A stretch of 64,000 bases of DNA from Synergistota bacterium (GTDB taxonomy: Bacteria > Synergistota > Synergistia > Synergistales > Synergistaceae). Each line of letters opens with the position of its first letter. Within the stretch, counting starts at the first letter, position 1. The notes beneath the pieces were generated by a model. The model did not search any database. It was not told the origin of the DNA and saw only the letters and a list, made by a program, of their open reading frames with translations. The stretch is from the NCBI GenBank assembly GCA_023450745.1, contig JAEXGR010000044.1:59165-123164 (forward strand). The letters run 5' to 3'. The translations under genes were made by a program, and so were the position numbers. This document shows, piece after piece, positions 49,081-57,222 of this stretch.

Positions 49081-50951
49081 TCAAAGGACGCGAAGAACTT
49101 CAGGAACTGCGCAGAATATATGCCGCCAGCCTCGGCGCGGAAGATAAGAAGATCCTCATCTGCGCCGGTACCGGCTGTATTTCGAGCGGCTCGCTGGAAA
49201 TATACGAAGAGCTGAAAAAGCTCATGGAGCAGCGCGGCCTCCATGTCGCCGTCGAGCTCAAGGAGGAGCCGCACGAGCACGCCGTCGGCCTCAAAAAATC
49301 CGGCTGCCACGGCTTCTGCGAGATGGGGCCGCTGGTGCGTATAGAACCGCAGGGCTGGCTTTACGTCAAAGTCAAGCCCGCGGACTGCGTGGAAATCGTG
49401 GAGAAGACGATCGTCGCCGGCGAGCATATCGAACGCCTCGCCTATCGGAAAGGTGGCGAAGTCTTCAAGAAACAGGAAGAGATCCCCTTTTATAAAAAAC
49501 AGACGCGCCATGTCCTTGAGCACTGCGGGCACATCGACGCGACTTCGATCAAGGAATATCTCGCGCTCGGCGGCTACTCGGCGTTTGAGCGCGCCCTCTT
49601 CGATATGAGCGGCGACGAGATCGTCGGCATGATCGAGGAGTCAAACCTGCGCGGGCGCGGCGGCGGCGGCTTTCCCACGGGCCGCAAGTGGCGTCAGGTA
49701 AAGCGTCAGACGGCGGCGCAAAAGTACATCGTCTGCAACGGCGACGAGGGCGACCCCGGAGCCTTTATGGACCGCAGCATCATGGAGGGCGACCCGCACC
49801 GCATGCTTGAGGGCATGATGATCGCGGGGCTCGCCTGCGGGGCGCGGAACGGTTACGTCTACGTGCGCGCCGAATACCCGATGGCCGTCTCCCGCCTCCG
49901 CACCGCGATCGCGCAGGCGGAAGAGCTGGGGCTTCTCGGCTGCGACATCTTGGGCAGCGGTTTCTCCTTCCGCATGCACATCAACCGCGGCGCGGGCGCC
50001 TTCGTCTGCGGCGAGGGCAGCGCGCTGACCGCCTCCATCGAGGGCAAGCGCGGCATGCCGCGCGTCAAGCCGCCGCGCACCGTGGAACACGGACTCTTCG
50101 ACAGCCCGACGGTGCTCAACAATGTCGAGACCTTCGCCAACGTCCCCCTGATCATCAACAGGGGCGTGGAGTGGTACAAAGCGCTCGGCCCAGAGAAGAG
50201 CCCGGGGACGAAGGCCTTCGCGCTGACGGGCAATATCGAAAACACCGGCCTTATCGAGGTGCCGATGGGCACGACGCTGCGCGAGATCGTCTTCGAGGTC
50301 GGCGGCGGCATGCGCGGCGGCGCGGACTTCAAGGCGGTGCAGATCGGCGGCCCCTCGGGCGGCTGTCTCACCGCGAAGGATCTCGACCTGCCGCTGGACT
50401 TCGATTCGCTGGCGGCGGCGGGAGCGATGATCGGCTCCGGCGGTCTCGTCGTCATGGACGGCAAGACCTGCATGGTGGAGGTCGCGCGCTTCTTCATGAA
50501 TTTCACGCAGAACGAGTCCTGCGGCAAATGCGTCCCCTGCCGCGGCGGCACGAAACAGATGCTTGCCATCCTTGAACGCATCGTCGCGGGAGAGGGGCGC
50601 GAGGGCGATATCGAACTGCTGCTCGAGCTTGCCGACATGATTTCCAACACCGCGCTCTGCGGCCTCGGCAAGACCGCCGCGCTGCCGGTGGTGAGCACCA
50701 TCAAAAATTTCCGCGCGGAATACGAGGCGCATATCAATAAAAAATACTGTCCGGTAGGGGCCTGCGCGAAGCTCAAGAGCTTTGAGATAGATCCCGCGCT
50801 CTGCAAAGGCTGCTCAAAATGCGCGCGCGGCTGCCCCGTGGAAGCCATCAGCGGCAAGATCAAGGAGCCCTTCACGATAGACAAAGAGAAATGCATCAAG
50901 TGCGGCGCATGCGTCACGGCGTGCCCCTTCCACGCGGTTAAGGAGGCGTAA
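49077..50951 (+). CDS. NuoF-like NADH-binding flavoprotein subunit (HydB/HndC type)
   Basis: 624 residues, longer than complex I NuoF (about 440). Order: N-terminal thioredoxin-like [2Fe-2S] domain (CAGTGC near 26, CHGFCEMGP near 80), FMN/NADH domain with GRGGGGFPTGRKW near 192, [4Fe-4S] site ESCGKCVPCRGG near 480, and a C-terminal 2x[4Fe-4S] ferredoxin (CKGCSKCARGCP, CIKCGACVTACP, about 575-620). This is the build of HydB/HndC, which takes electrons from NADH. Cytosolic complex with its neighbours. Confidence 0.95.
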   Translation: MIKGREELQELRRIYAASLGAEDKKILICAGTGCISSGSLEIYEELKKLMEQRGLHVAVELKEEPHEHAVGLKKSGCHGFCEMGPLVRIEPQGWLYVKVKPADCVEIVEKTIVAGEHIERLAYRKGGEVFKKQEEIPFYKKQTRHVLEHCGHIDATSIKEYLALGGYSAFERALFDMSGDEIVGMIEESNLRGRGGGGFPTGRKWRQVKRQTAAQKYIVCNGDEGDPGAFMDRSIMEGDPHRMLEGMMIAGLACGARNGYVYVRAEYPMAVSRLRTAIAQAEELGLLGCDILGSGFSFRMHINRGAGAFVCGEGSALTASIEGKRGMPRVKPPRTVEHGLFDSPTVLNNVETFANVPLIINRGVEWYKALGPEKSPGTKAFALTGNIENTGLIEVPMGTTLREIVFEVGGGMRGGADFKAVQIGGPSGGCLTAKDLDLPLDFDSLAAAGAMIGSGGLVVMDGKTCMVEVARFFMNFTQNESCGKCVPCRGGTKQMLAILERIVAGEGREGDIELLLELADMISNTALCGLGKTAALPVVSTIKNFRAEYEAHINKKYCPVGACAKLKSFEIDPALCKGCSKCARGCPVEAISGKIKEPFTIDKEKCIKCGACVTACPFHAVKEA

Positions 50952-50956
50952 ACGGA

Positions 50957-52654
50957 ATGGATACGAAAAAATATATGACGATAGACGGGCTTCCCGTCGA
51001 GATAAACGGCGAAAAGAACATCCTTGAGGTCATCCGCAAGGCCGGAATCAAACTCCCGACTTTCTGCTATTATTCGGAGCTTTCCATCTACGGCGCCTGC
51101 CGCATGTGCATGGTCGAGAACAAATGGGGCGGCCTTGACGCCGCCTGCTCGACCCCGCCCAAAGAGGGGATGGAGATCTGGACGAACACCGAACGCCTCC
51201 GCAAGTACCGCAAGATGATTCTCGAGCTGCTGTTAGCCGACCACTGCCGCGACTGCACCACCTGCGGCAACAACGGCAAGTGCAAACTCCAGGATTTGGC
51301 GATGCGCTTCAACATCGAGGGCGTCCGCTTTCCGAACGGCGCCGACAGGCCGCGCCGCGACGAATCCTCGCTCTGCATCACGCGCGACCACAACAAATGT
51401 ATCCTCTGCGGCGACTGCGTGAGAATGTGCAATGAAATACAGCAGGTCGGGGCGATCGACTTCGCGGGACGCGGCTCGAAGATGACGATCAGCACCGTCT
51501 TCGACATCCCCCTCAGCGAGAGCGGCTGCGTCGGCTGCGGTCAGTGCGCCGCCGTCTGCCCGACGGGCGCGATCGTGATCAGGAACGACAGCGCCGGCGT
51601 CTGGAAGGCGCTTGACGAAAAAGAGACGCGCGTCTCCGTACAGATCGCTCCCGCGGTACGCGTCGCGCTTGGCAAAGAACTCGGCATCGGCGACGGTGAA
51701 AACGCGATGGGCAGAGTCGTAGCGGCGCTGCGCCGAATCGGCTTCAACGAGGTGTTCGACACCTCGACAGGCGCCGACCTCACCGTGCTTGAGGAATCGG
51801 CGGAATTTCTCGCCCGTATCGCCAAAGGAGAGCACGCCATGCCCCTCTTCACCTCCTGCTGCCCCGCCTGGGTCAGCTACGCCGAGAAGAACGAGCCCGA
51901 GGTGGTGGAGAACCTCTCCACCTGCCGCTCGCCGATGCAGATGTTTGCGGCGGTGATCAAAGAACACCACAAGCATTCGCCGCGGAAGCACGTTCACGTC
52001 GCCGTCATGCCCTGCACCGCGAAAAAGGCGGAGGCGGCACGCGAAGAGTTCCGCACCGCGGCCGGCCCCGATACGGATTACGTCATCACCACGCAGGAGC
52101 TCATCCAGATGATAAAAGAATCCGGCCTGGTCTTTGCCGAACTCGAGCCGGAGGCGGTCGACATGCCCTTCGGAACGATGAGCGGCGCGGGCGTCATCTT
52201 CGGCGTCACCGGCGGCGTCACCGAGGCGGTGCTGCGCCGGATCATCTCCGACAAATCGGCGGCGGCGCTCCAGGCGATCGCCTTCAAAGGCGTGCGCGGC
52301 AATGAGGGCATTAAAGAGGCTGTCGTCAAATACGGGGATAAAGAGCTGCGGATTGCTGTTGTCAGCGGCCTTGGCAACGCCCATGAGCTGATAAAACGTA
52401 TCAAGGCGGGCGAGCGCTACGACTTTGTGGAGGTCATGGCCTGCCCCGGCGGCTGCGTCTGCGGCGCGGGACAGCCCTTCGTCCTTCATGACGGCAAGGA
52501 AAGCCGCGGCCGGGGGCTATACGCGGCGGATAAAATGTCGAGCATCAAACGTTCCGAGGAAAACCCGCTCATGCTCTCGCTCTACAGCGGCCTGCTCAAA
52601 GGGCGCGTTCACGACCTGCTTCACGTGCACTATCACGCGAAGGAGGAGGCTTAG
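50957..52654 (+). CDS. [FeFe]-hydrogenase catalytic subunit (HydA/HndD type)
   Basis: 565 residues. N-terminal [2Fe-2S] plant-type domain (CYYSELSIYGACRMC near 35-50), His-Cys [4Fe-4S] (DHCRDCTTCGNNGKC near 95), two [4Fe-4S] motifs (CILCGDCVRMC, CVGCGQCAAVCP), then the H-cluster: L1 FTSCCPAWVSY near 297, L2 MPCTAKKAEA near 351, L3 EVMACPGGCVCGAGQP near 492. All four cluster cysteines are present; L3 has VCGAGQP where xGGGQP is commoner. Makes or consumes H2, coupled to NADH and ferredoxin with the two preceding subunits. HydEFG maturases are not nearby. Confidence 0.95.
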   Translation: MDTKKYMTIDGLPVEINGEKNILEVIRKAGIKLPTFCYYSELSIYGACRMCMVENKWGGLDAACSTPPKEGMEIWTNTERLRKYRKMILELLLADHCRDCTTCGNNGKCKLQDLAMRFNIEGVRFPNGADRPRRDESSLCITRDHNKCILCGDCVRMCNEIQQVGAIDFAGRGSKMTISTVFDIPLSESGCVGCGQCAAVCPTGAIVIRNDSAGVWKALDEKETRVSVQIAPAVRVALGKELGIGDGENAMGRVVAALRRIGFNEVFDTSTGADLTVLEESAEFLARIAKGEHAMPLFTSCCPAWVSYAEKNEPEVVENLSTCRSPMQMFAAVIKEHHKHSPRKHVHVAVMPCTAKKAEAAREEFRTAAGPDTDYVITTQELIQMIKESGLVFAELEPEAVDMPFGTMSGAGVIFGVTGGVTEAVLRRIISDKSAAALQAIAFKGVRGNEGIKEAVVKYGDKELRIAVVSGLGNAHELIKRIKAGERYDFVEVMACPGGCVCGAGQPFVLHDGKESRGRGLYAADKMSSIKRSEENPLMLSLYSGLLKGRVHDLLHVHYHAKEEA

Positions 52655-52657
52655 GTC

Positions 52658-52900
52658 ATGGCCGTCATCAAGATCTGCATCGGCACCTCCTGCTATCTTA
52701 AAGGAGCCTACAACGTCCTCCAGCTTTTCCAGCACGAGATAGAGGCGCGCGGACTGCACGACAAGATAGAGATCAGCGGCTCCTTCTGTATGGGGCAGTG
52801 CCAGAACGACGTCTCCGTCAACGTGGACGGGGCCGTCTACAGCGTTTCGCCGGAGACGGCGCATGAATTTTTTGAAAAAACGGTCATGACGCGGCTGTAG
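52658..52900 (+). CDS. Small thioredoxin-like [2Fe-2S] ferredoxin of the hydrogenase operon
   Basis: 80 residues. CIGTSC near 7-12 and CMGQC near 44-48 give the four-Cys pattern of a [2Fe-2S] thioredoxin-like domain, like the C-terminal half of the NuoE-like protein. It begins 3 bases after the hydrogenase gene. Probably an electron carrier or extra subunit of the hydrogenase; its exact role is not known. Confidence 0.85.
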   Translation: MAVIKICIGTSCYLKGAYNVLQLFQHEIEARGLHDKIEISGSFCMGQCQNDVSVNVDGAVYSVSPETAHEFFEKTVMTRL

Positions 52901-52916
52901 CCGCCGTGTCCAAACA

Positions 52917-52956
52917 GACTGGCGGGGGCTGCGCATACCGGCGGCCCCCGTCAGTC
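52917..52956 (+). terminator. Hairpin at the end of the hydrogenase operon
   Basis: GACTGGCGGGGGC (52917-52929) pairs with GCCCCCGTCAGTC (52944-52956) over 13 bp with one G-T pair, loop 14 nt. There is no T-run, so it may be an incomplete or Rho-assisted terminator. The rest of the gap to 53149 shows nothing else definite. Confidence 0.55.
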
Positions 52957-53149
52957 CGCCGTATCGCGTGCCGCGCAAAAAGCGGTGCCGCCGCATGTTC
53001 GGACATTCGCCCGCGCGTCCTTTTTCCGTCTTTCCACCTACTCTAATAAACGCATTCCTACAAACGCGGAAAATCTCTGCGCCGCTACAATCTTCTTTAG
53101 AAAATACGGCAGTTTATACGTGAACTGCCTCCTAAAGGAGCGGATAAAG

Positions 53150-53728
53150 ATGTCAGAAGAAGAGATCAGAAAAGAGGAGGAGGCGGCGGAAAGCGCCTCC
53201 CGGGAAAACGAAAGGCACGCCGCGGGCCCGGCAAAAGAGCCCGTCGTGAAGCCGATTTGGAACCGCACGGCGATGGTGATATTTTTTATCGCCGCCTTCG
53301 CGCTCGTCGGCGTCTGGTATGTCGCCGCGGAGCAGCAGAGCCGCCGCGCCTCGGCGCATGATATCGTAAAGAATATGAATCAGATAAAGGCTTCGACGCT
53401 GATGGTCTTTTCAAACCCCGCCAATTGGGAGCTGTTTCCCGTCGGCTCCAAGATCAAGTTTACCAACGATTTTACCGATGATATCGGCCTTGGCGGCGAG
53501 ATGGAGAAGCACGGCGATTTCTCAAAGTATGAGGTGATCCGCACGCCGGAGGGGCTTTTCGTCGTCTATCAGGGCGACGCCTCGGAGAGCGGCGTGCTGC
53601 GCGAACTGGAGGCGATGAACAAGGCCGAGGGACTCTACAAGACGGCCTCCGTCACCGGCGGTTATTACAGCGAGGGCGGGGCCCTGCCCGTCTACAAACT
53701 GATCAAAGCGGCTTCCGACAAGCGTTGA
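53150..53728 (+). CDS. Pilin-like single-pass membrane protein
   Basis: 192 residues from ATG 53150 (AAAGGAG upstream). A charged N-terminus of about 38 residues, one membrane helix (about 41-60), then a helix running into MNQIKASTLMVFSNPANW, the pattern of pilin and pseudopilin stems where a long helix meets a variable head. No prepilin-peptidase site (G-FxxxE) is seen. The following gene has the same build. Both stand before the pilus operon; a minor-pilin or pseudopilin-like role is inference. Confidence 0.55.
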   Translation: MSEEEIRKEEEAAESASRENERHAAGPAKEPVVKPIWNRTAMVIFFIAAFALVGVWYVAAEQQSRRASAHDIVKNMNQIKASTLMVFSNPANWELFPVGSKIKFTNDFTDDIGLGGEMEKHGDFSKYEVIRTPEGLFVVYQGDASESGVLRELEAMNKAEGLYKTASVTGGYYSEGGALPVYKLIKAASDKR

Positions 53729-53759
53729 GCCGGTATATGTGATAGGAGGGGCGAGTAGT

Positions 53760-54239
53760 ATGAACAGCGAAAAAAGACATGCCGGAATGTTTATCGCAGC
53801 TTTTGCGGTCATCATCTTCGGGGGGTTCGTCTACTATTCAAGCGGCGGCATGAGAGCCTTGGCGGAAGCCCACAAGATCACCGCCGATATGAGCAACGTG
53901 AGGGGTGCGGCCTTCGCCTATTATTCGGAGACCGGCTCCTGGCCGCAGGCGCTCGCCTATATACAGAGGCAGGAGGCTTCCAAAGTCGGCATCGACACGC
54001 GGGGGCTTTCCGTAGTGAACGACGACGGCGCCCTCTTCGTCAAATATGACGGCGCGGAGACGGCGGCGATACCCCGGGCGGGAAACAGGGTCGCGAAGGA
54101 GCTGAAGGCGTTCAAGGAGGCGGGCCGCCTCTATAAGGAGCCGACTGACAACCCCGCGGCCGTCCCGGATTACGCGGGCGGCACCAGCGTATACATGCTG
54201 ATAAAAACGAAGGACTACGACCGAAACAGTCAATTTTGA
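53760..54239 (+). CDS. Second pilin-like single-pass membrane protein
   Basis: 159 residues from ATG 53760 (AGGAGGG 9 nt upstream). Short basic start, one membrane helix (about 9-30), then MSNVRGAAFAYYSETGSWP, close to the helix-turn of type IV pilins (roughly DMxNIKxAxxxYYxExGxWP). The C-terminal part shares the GLFVVYQGD- and VYxLIK-like strands of its upstream neighbour (ALFVKYDGA, VYMLIK), so the two are probably paralogues. No recognisable prepilin cleavage site. Confidence 0.55.
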   Translation: MNSEKRHAGMFIAAFAVIIFGGFVYYSSGGMRALAEAHKITADMSNVRGAAFAYYSETGSWPQALAYIQRQEASKVGIDTRGLSVVNDDGALFVKYDGAETAAIPRAGNRVAKELKAFKEAGRLYKEPTDNPAAVPDYAGGTSVYMLIKTKDYDRNSQF

Positions 54240-54526
54240 CCGGTAAGGTACGCCGCCTGAAAAAATAATTTTTCGCGCACGACGCTCTAGCGGCGTGCGC
54301 GCTTTATGTGCGCGCGGCGCGCGCTGCCGAAAGCGTCCGCGGCGGGGCCGCGGTGTTGTCTTTAGACAGCATTAGCAAAGAAATAATTTTTAATCGCGCT
54401 ATAAAAGTATGTATTTTTGGAAATTCTATTATATAATGTTACGACAGGTCGGATTGAGCGACTAGATATTTTTTTGCTTTTGTTGATTTATTTTAGGATG
54501 CTGAGGGCATCAGTCGGGGGAGTCCC
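54240..54526 (+). other. Gap before the pilus operon: hairpin and AT-rich promoter region
   Basis: A 12-bp hairpin with one mismatch (54274-54285 with 54290-54301) follows an A/T tract and could end the upstream transcript. A TATAAT box lies near 54433 (TATTATATAATG) in an AT-rich stretch, with no clear -35. I looked for a cyclic-di-GMP riboswitch and saw none. Confidence 0.45.
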
Positions 54527-55477
54527 ATGGGCCTTTTTTCAAAGAAAAAATTTGTCTCTGCCGGCCTGGTGCTGGATGGAGGCGCATTCCGGTACCTCTC
54601 CCTGGAGGGAGGGGACGGTTTTTATAGCGTCGTTGATTCTGTTTCTGAGAGCATCCCTCCGGGGTATGCCGCGTCGGACGACCTTTTCTCCGACGCAGGG
54701 GCCTATCTTGACTCCGTACTTGACTATGTTTCGCGTGCCGTCGGCGGTTTTAAGGTCGCGGTCAATTTTGCCATTCCCGTGACGGAGTCGCTGCTGCGCA
54801 TCGTCAACCTGCCCGGGATGACGGCCGCGGAGGCGCGGATGGCCTTCCGTTACGAGTTTGAGAATTATTTTCCCTTTCCCGAAAACGAGGGAGTCTATGA
54901 CATCGCGGAGATCGAGTACCCCGTGCGCGAGGATTTTTCCGAGAAGCGTTTTCTCGTCGCCGCGGCCCGCCGGGCGCTGGTCGATAATATTTCGCGCGCC
55001 GCCGCGGCCCACGGGATCAAGCTCGCTTCACTCGAACCCTCGCAGCTCGCGCTGGAGCGCGCCGCAAACCCGCCTCATCCCATCGAGACGGGCTGCGCCT
55101 ACGTCTATGCGGGAAATTTACGCTCGGTGCTGATTCTCTCCTGGAAGGGCTGCGGGATTTTTTACCGCAGCATATCCTCCGGCTTTGGCGCGGACCTGAC
55201 GTCCGGCGGCTTTGAGAGCGAGGCGTACGGTGCGCATGCCGTCTCCTTCGTGCGTGACATCCGCTCTTCGCTGCAGTTCGCGATGTCGCAGAACCGCGCT
55301 TTCAGCGCCGAATCGCTCTACCTTTTCGGCCCCGGTTCCTCGCCGCAGCTCTGCGGCCTGCTCAAGGAGTCGACGTCGATGGAGTCGGTGATGCTCATCG
55401 ACCCGATGAAGGTCCACGGCATTGATTTTGATAACGCTGGCGGCTGGGATGTCGCCCTCGGGCTCGCGCTGAGGTGA
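54527..55477 (+). CDS. pilM: Type IV pilus assembly protein PilM
   Basis: 316 residues, actin-like ATPase fold. N-terminal GLFSKKKFVSAGLVLDGGAFRYLSL; IVNLPGMTAAEARMAFRYEFENYFPF near 92-117 is the segment after which PilM families are readily known; C-terminal GWDVALGLALR. PilM sits on the cytosolic face of the inner membrane and binds the PilN N-terminus. First gene of pilMNO-(P)-Q-B-T; ATG at 54527 follows a weak ribosome site (GGGGGAG). Confidence 0.88.
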   Translation: MGLFSKKKFVSAGLVLDGGAFRYLSLEGGDGFYSVVDSVSESIPPGYAASDDLFSDAGAYLDSVLDYVSRAVGGFKVAVNFAIPVTESLLRIVNLPGMTAAEARMAFRYEFENYFPFPENEGVYDIAEIEYPVREDFSEKRFLVAAARRALVDNISRAAAAHGIKLASLEPSQLALERAANPPHPIETGCAYVYAGNLRSVLILSWKGCGIFYRSISSGFGADLTSGGFESEAYGAHAVSFVRDIRSSLQFAMSQNRAFSAESLYLFGPGSSPQLCGLLKESTSMESVMLIDPMKVHGIDFDNAGGWDVALGLALR

Positions 55478-55481
55478 CGCC

Positions 55482-56114
55482 ATGGTTGTAAAACTTGATC
55501 TGCGCACAAATAAACAGGAACAGAAGACGGATAGTGAAAGAAGCTCCCGCCACTATCTGCTATTTTCGTTTGCCGCGCTATTTTTTATTTCCTCATTATT
55601 GCTTCTGGCGATGGGCGGTTACCGGCTCTATTCCCTTCGCGCCGCGCGCTCGGCGCTTGACGAGTCCGTGATCGCCAACAACGAAAACCTCGCTTTGATG
55701 GAGAAAGAGCTGGCGCGCCTGACGAAAGAGAGCGGAGCGATTGAGGAGAAGCTGGATTTTATCCTTGACGACGTGCCTGCCATCGAGTTTCTCTACGAGC
55801 TGGAGGAGCGGATGATTGATGGCGTCGTCGTCGAGTCCCTTTCGATGACGCGCGACCGCGCGTCGCTCAAGGGCGTCGCCTTTGCCGACGAAGAGGTGCT
55901 GGAGTTCGGCGACGGGCTGCTCAAAGCCGCGAGCGTCAATTCAGTTTCGCTGCCGGTGATCACCTCTGCGCAGCGCAGCGGCATGAATTTCAAAGCCTTT
56001 TCCATAGAGGTAAAGCTTAATCCGCTGCAAAACATCCTGCTTGCGGGGAAGATTGCCGGTCAGGAGGCGGAAGCGGCTTCCGCCGACGCGCAAGAGGAGG
56101 CCGCCGGTAAATGA
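55482..56114 (+). CDS. pilN: Type IV pilus assembly protein PilN
   Basis: 210 residues: cytosolic N-terminus (KLDLRTNKQE, a variant of the PilM-binding INLLP-type peptide), one membrane helix (about 27-48), a coiled coil (about 50-85) and a small ferredoxin-like periplasmic domain. With PilO it forms the inner-membrane alignment complex. Overlaps pilO by 4 bases. Confidence 0.82.
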   Translation: MVVKLDLRTNKQEQKTDSERSSRHYLLFSFAALFFISSLLLLAMGGYRLYSLRAARSALDESVIANNENLALMEKELARLTKESGAIEEKLDFILDDVPAIEFLYELEERMIDGVVVESLSMTRDRASLKGVAFADEEVLEFGDGLLKAASVNSVSLPVITSAQRSGMNFKAFSIEVKLNPLQNILLAGKIAGQEAEAASADAQEEAAGK

Positions 56115-56644
56115 AGAACATTGAAATAACAGAACTTAAACGGGAACAGATCCTGATCGCGGCAGCCGTCGTTTTGCTGCTGATCGCCGCGCAGTTGTTG
56201 GTCATGAAGAGGGTAAACGGCGGTATCGCCGCGCTCTCCGCCGACTCTAAAGAGGCGCAGGTGCTGAAGGCCACGGTCGCGGCGCGTTCCAACGCCGTGA
56301 TGCAGTATAAGTCCTCGGTGAAGATCGATGAAAAGAGCCTTCCCGGCGCGATCGAGTCGCAGAACAAATTTTATTCCGTGCTGCTCAATCTGCTTTCGAC
56401 ACAGGGATTTGGCGAGGCCGACGTCGCGAAGGCCGACGAAAAAGAGGGGATCATCTCCTTTAAGGTATCGGGCGAGGCCAACTATCACGAGTTGATGCGC
56501 CTGCTCGCCTCTTTTCGCCAGGGAGCCTATATGATGCGGCTCTCCGACCTTTCGCTCGAGGGACTGAAGGACAACAGCGTCAAATACAGCTTCACCGTCG
56601 CCGCCAGAGTCGGCGGCGCGCTGAAGGAGGAGGCGGCGAAATGA
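56111..56644 (+). CDS. pilO: Type IV pilus assembly protein PilO
   Basis: 177 residues: one N-terminal membrane helix (about 14-31), then a periplasmic coiled coil and a ferredoxin-like domain. It pairs with PilN. Identified mainly by fold pattern and position between pilN and the next alignment gene; sequence conservation in PilO is low. Overlaps both neighbours by 4 bases (ATGA). Confidence 0.8.
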   Translation: MKNIEITELKREQILIAAAVVLLLIAAQLLVMKRVNGGIAALSADSKEAQVLKATVAARSNAVMQYKSSVKIDEKSLPGAIESQNKFYSVLLNLLSTQGFGEADVAKADEKEGIISFKVSGEANYHELMRLLASFRQGAYMMRLSDLSLEGLKDNSVKYSFTVAARVGGALKEEAAK

Positions 56645-57222
56645 GGTCCATATCGCTGAAGGAACTCTTCCAGAAGATGCGCCGCAGCGAGGCGGCGCTC
56701 TCTCCCGAAGAAAAAAAGAAAGAATACATGTTCGTATTGCTGCTGGCGGTCTTTTTCGCCGCCGCCGTGTTCACGATGCGTAATTTTATCGCGATGAACG
56801 GCATCCTTGTTGACGACGAGGGGCAAACCGTGTCTCAGACTCCGCGTGGAAACCAGGCCGGCGAGTCCGCCGCGAAGGCGCTTGGCGCAAAGTATGAGGC
56901 TTTCAAGAAGCTGCGTGATCAGAGCCCGGAATTGGTGACGCTTTCCGACGCCATCGGGCGTTCTCCGGTCGCGGCGGTGGTGCCGCCGCCCGCTCTCGCT
57001 TCGGAGACGAGCGTGCCGGATTTCGTGCCGACCGTGATGATCAAGGGCCTCGTGGTGCTGGGCGGCAGCACGATTTGTACGCTTGACATAGACGGCGAGG
57101 CGCCGGGACAGATATTCAAGCCGGGGATGACCTTTGGCGGCGGAAAGGGCAAGATCCTTGCCATAGATTCAAAAGGAGTGAGCTGGAGATGGGCAAACAA
57201 AAATCATCGCACGGATTTATAA
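56641..57222 (+). CDS. pilP: PilP/GspC-like periplasmic protein
   Basis: 193 residues: cytosolic N-terminus of about 28, one membrane helix (about 29-46), a linker, then a small beta domain at the C-terminus (IKGLVVLGGSTICTLDIDG, GQIFKPGMTF, KILAIDSKGVSWRW) of the homology-region type shared by PilP and GspC, which contacts the secretin. PilP is normally a lipoprotein and this is not, so the build is closer to GspC. Overlaps the secretin gene by 34 bases. Confidence 0.7.
   Translation: MRSISLKELFQKMRRSEAALSPEEKKKEYMFVLLLAVFFAAAVFTMRNFIAMNGILVDDEGQTVSQTPRGNQAGESAAKALGAKYEAFKKLRDQSPELVTLSDAIGRSPVAAVVPPPALASETSVPDFVPTVMIKGLVVLGGSTICTLDIDGEAPGQIFKPGMTFGGGKGKILAIDSKGVSWRWANKNHRTDL

Noticed and set aside
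54240..54526. Possible cyclic-di-GMP riboswitch before the pilus operon
   Set aside because: The conserved GEMM core (GGCAAA and tetraloop receptor bases) is not present.
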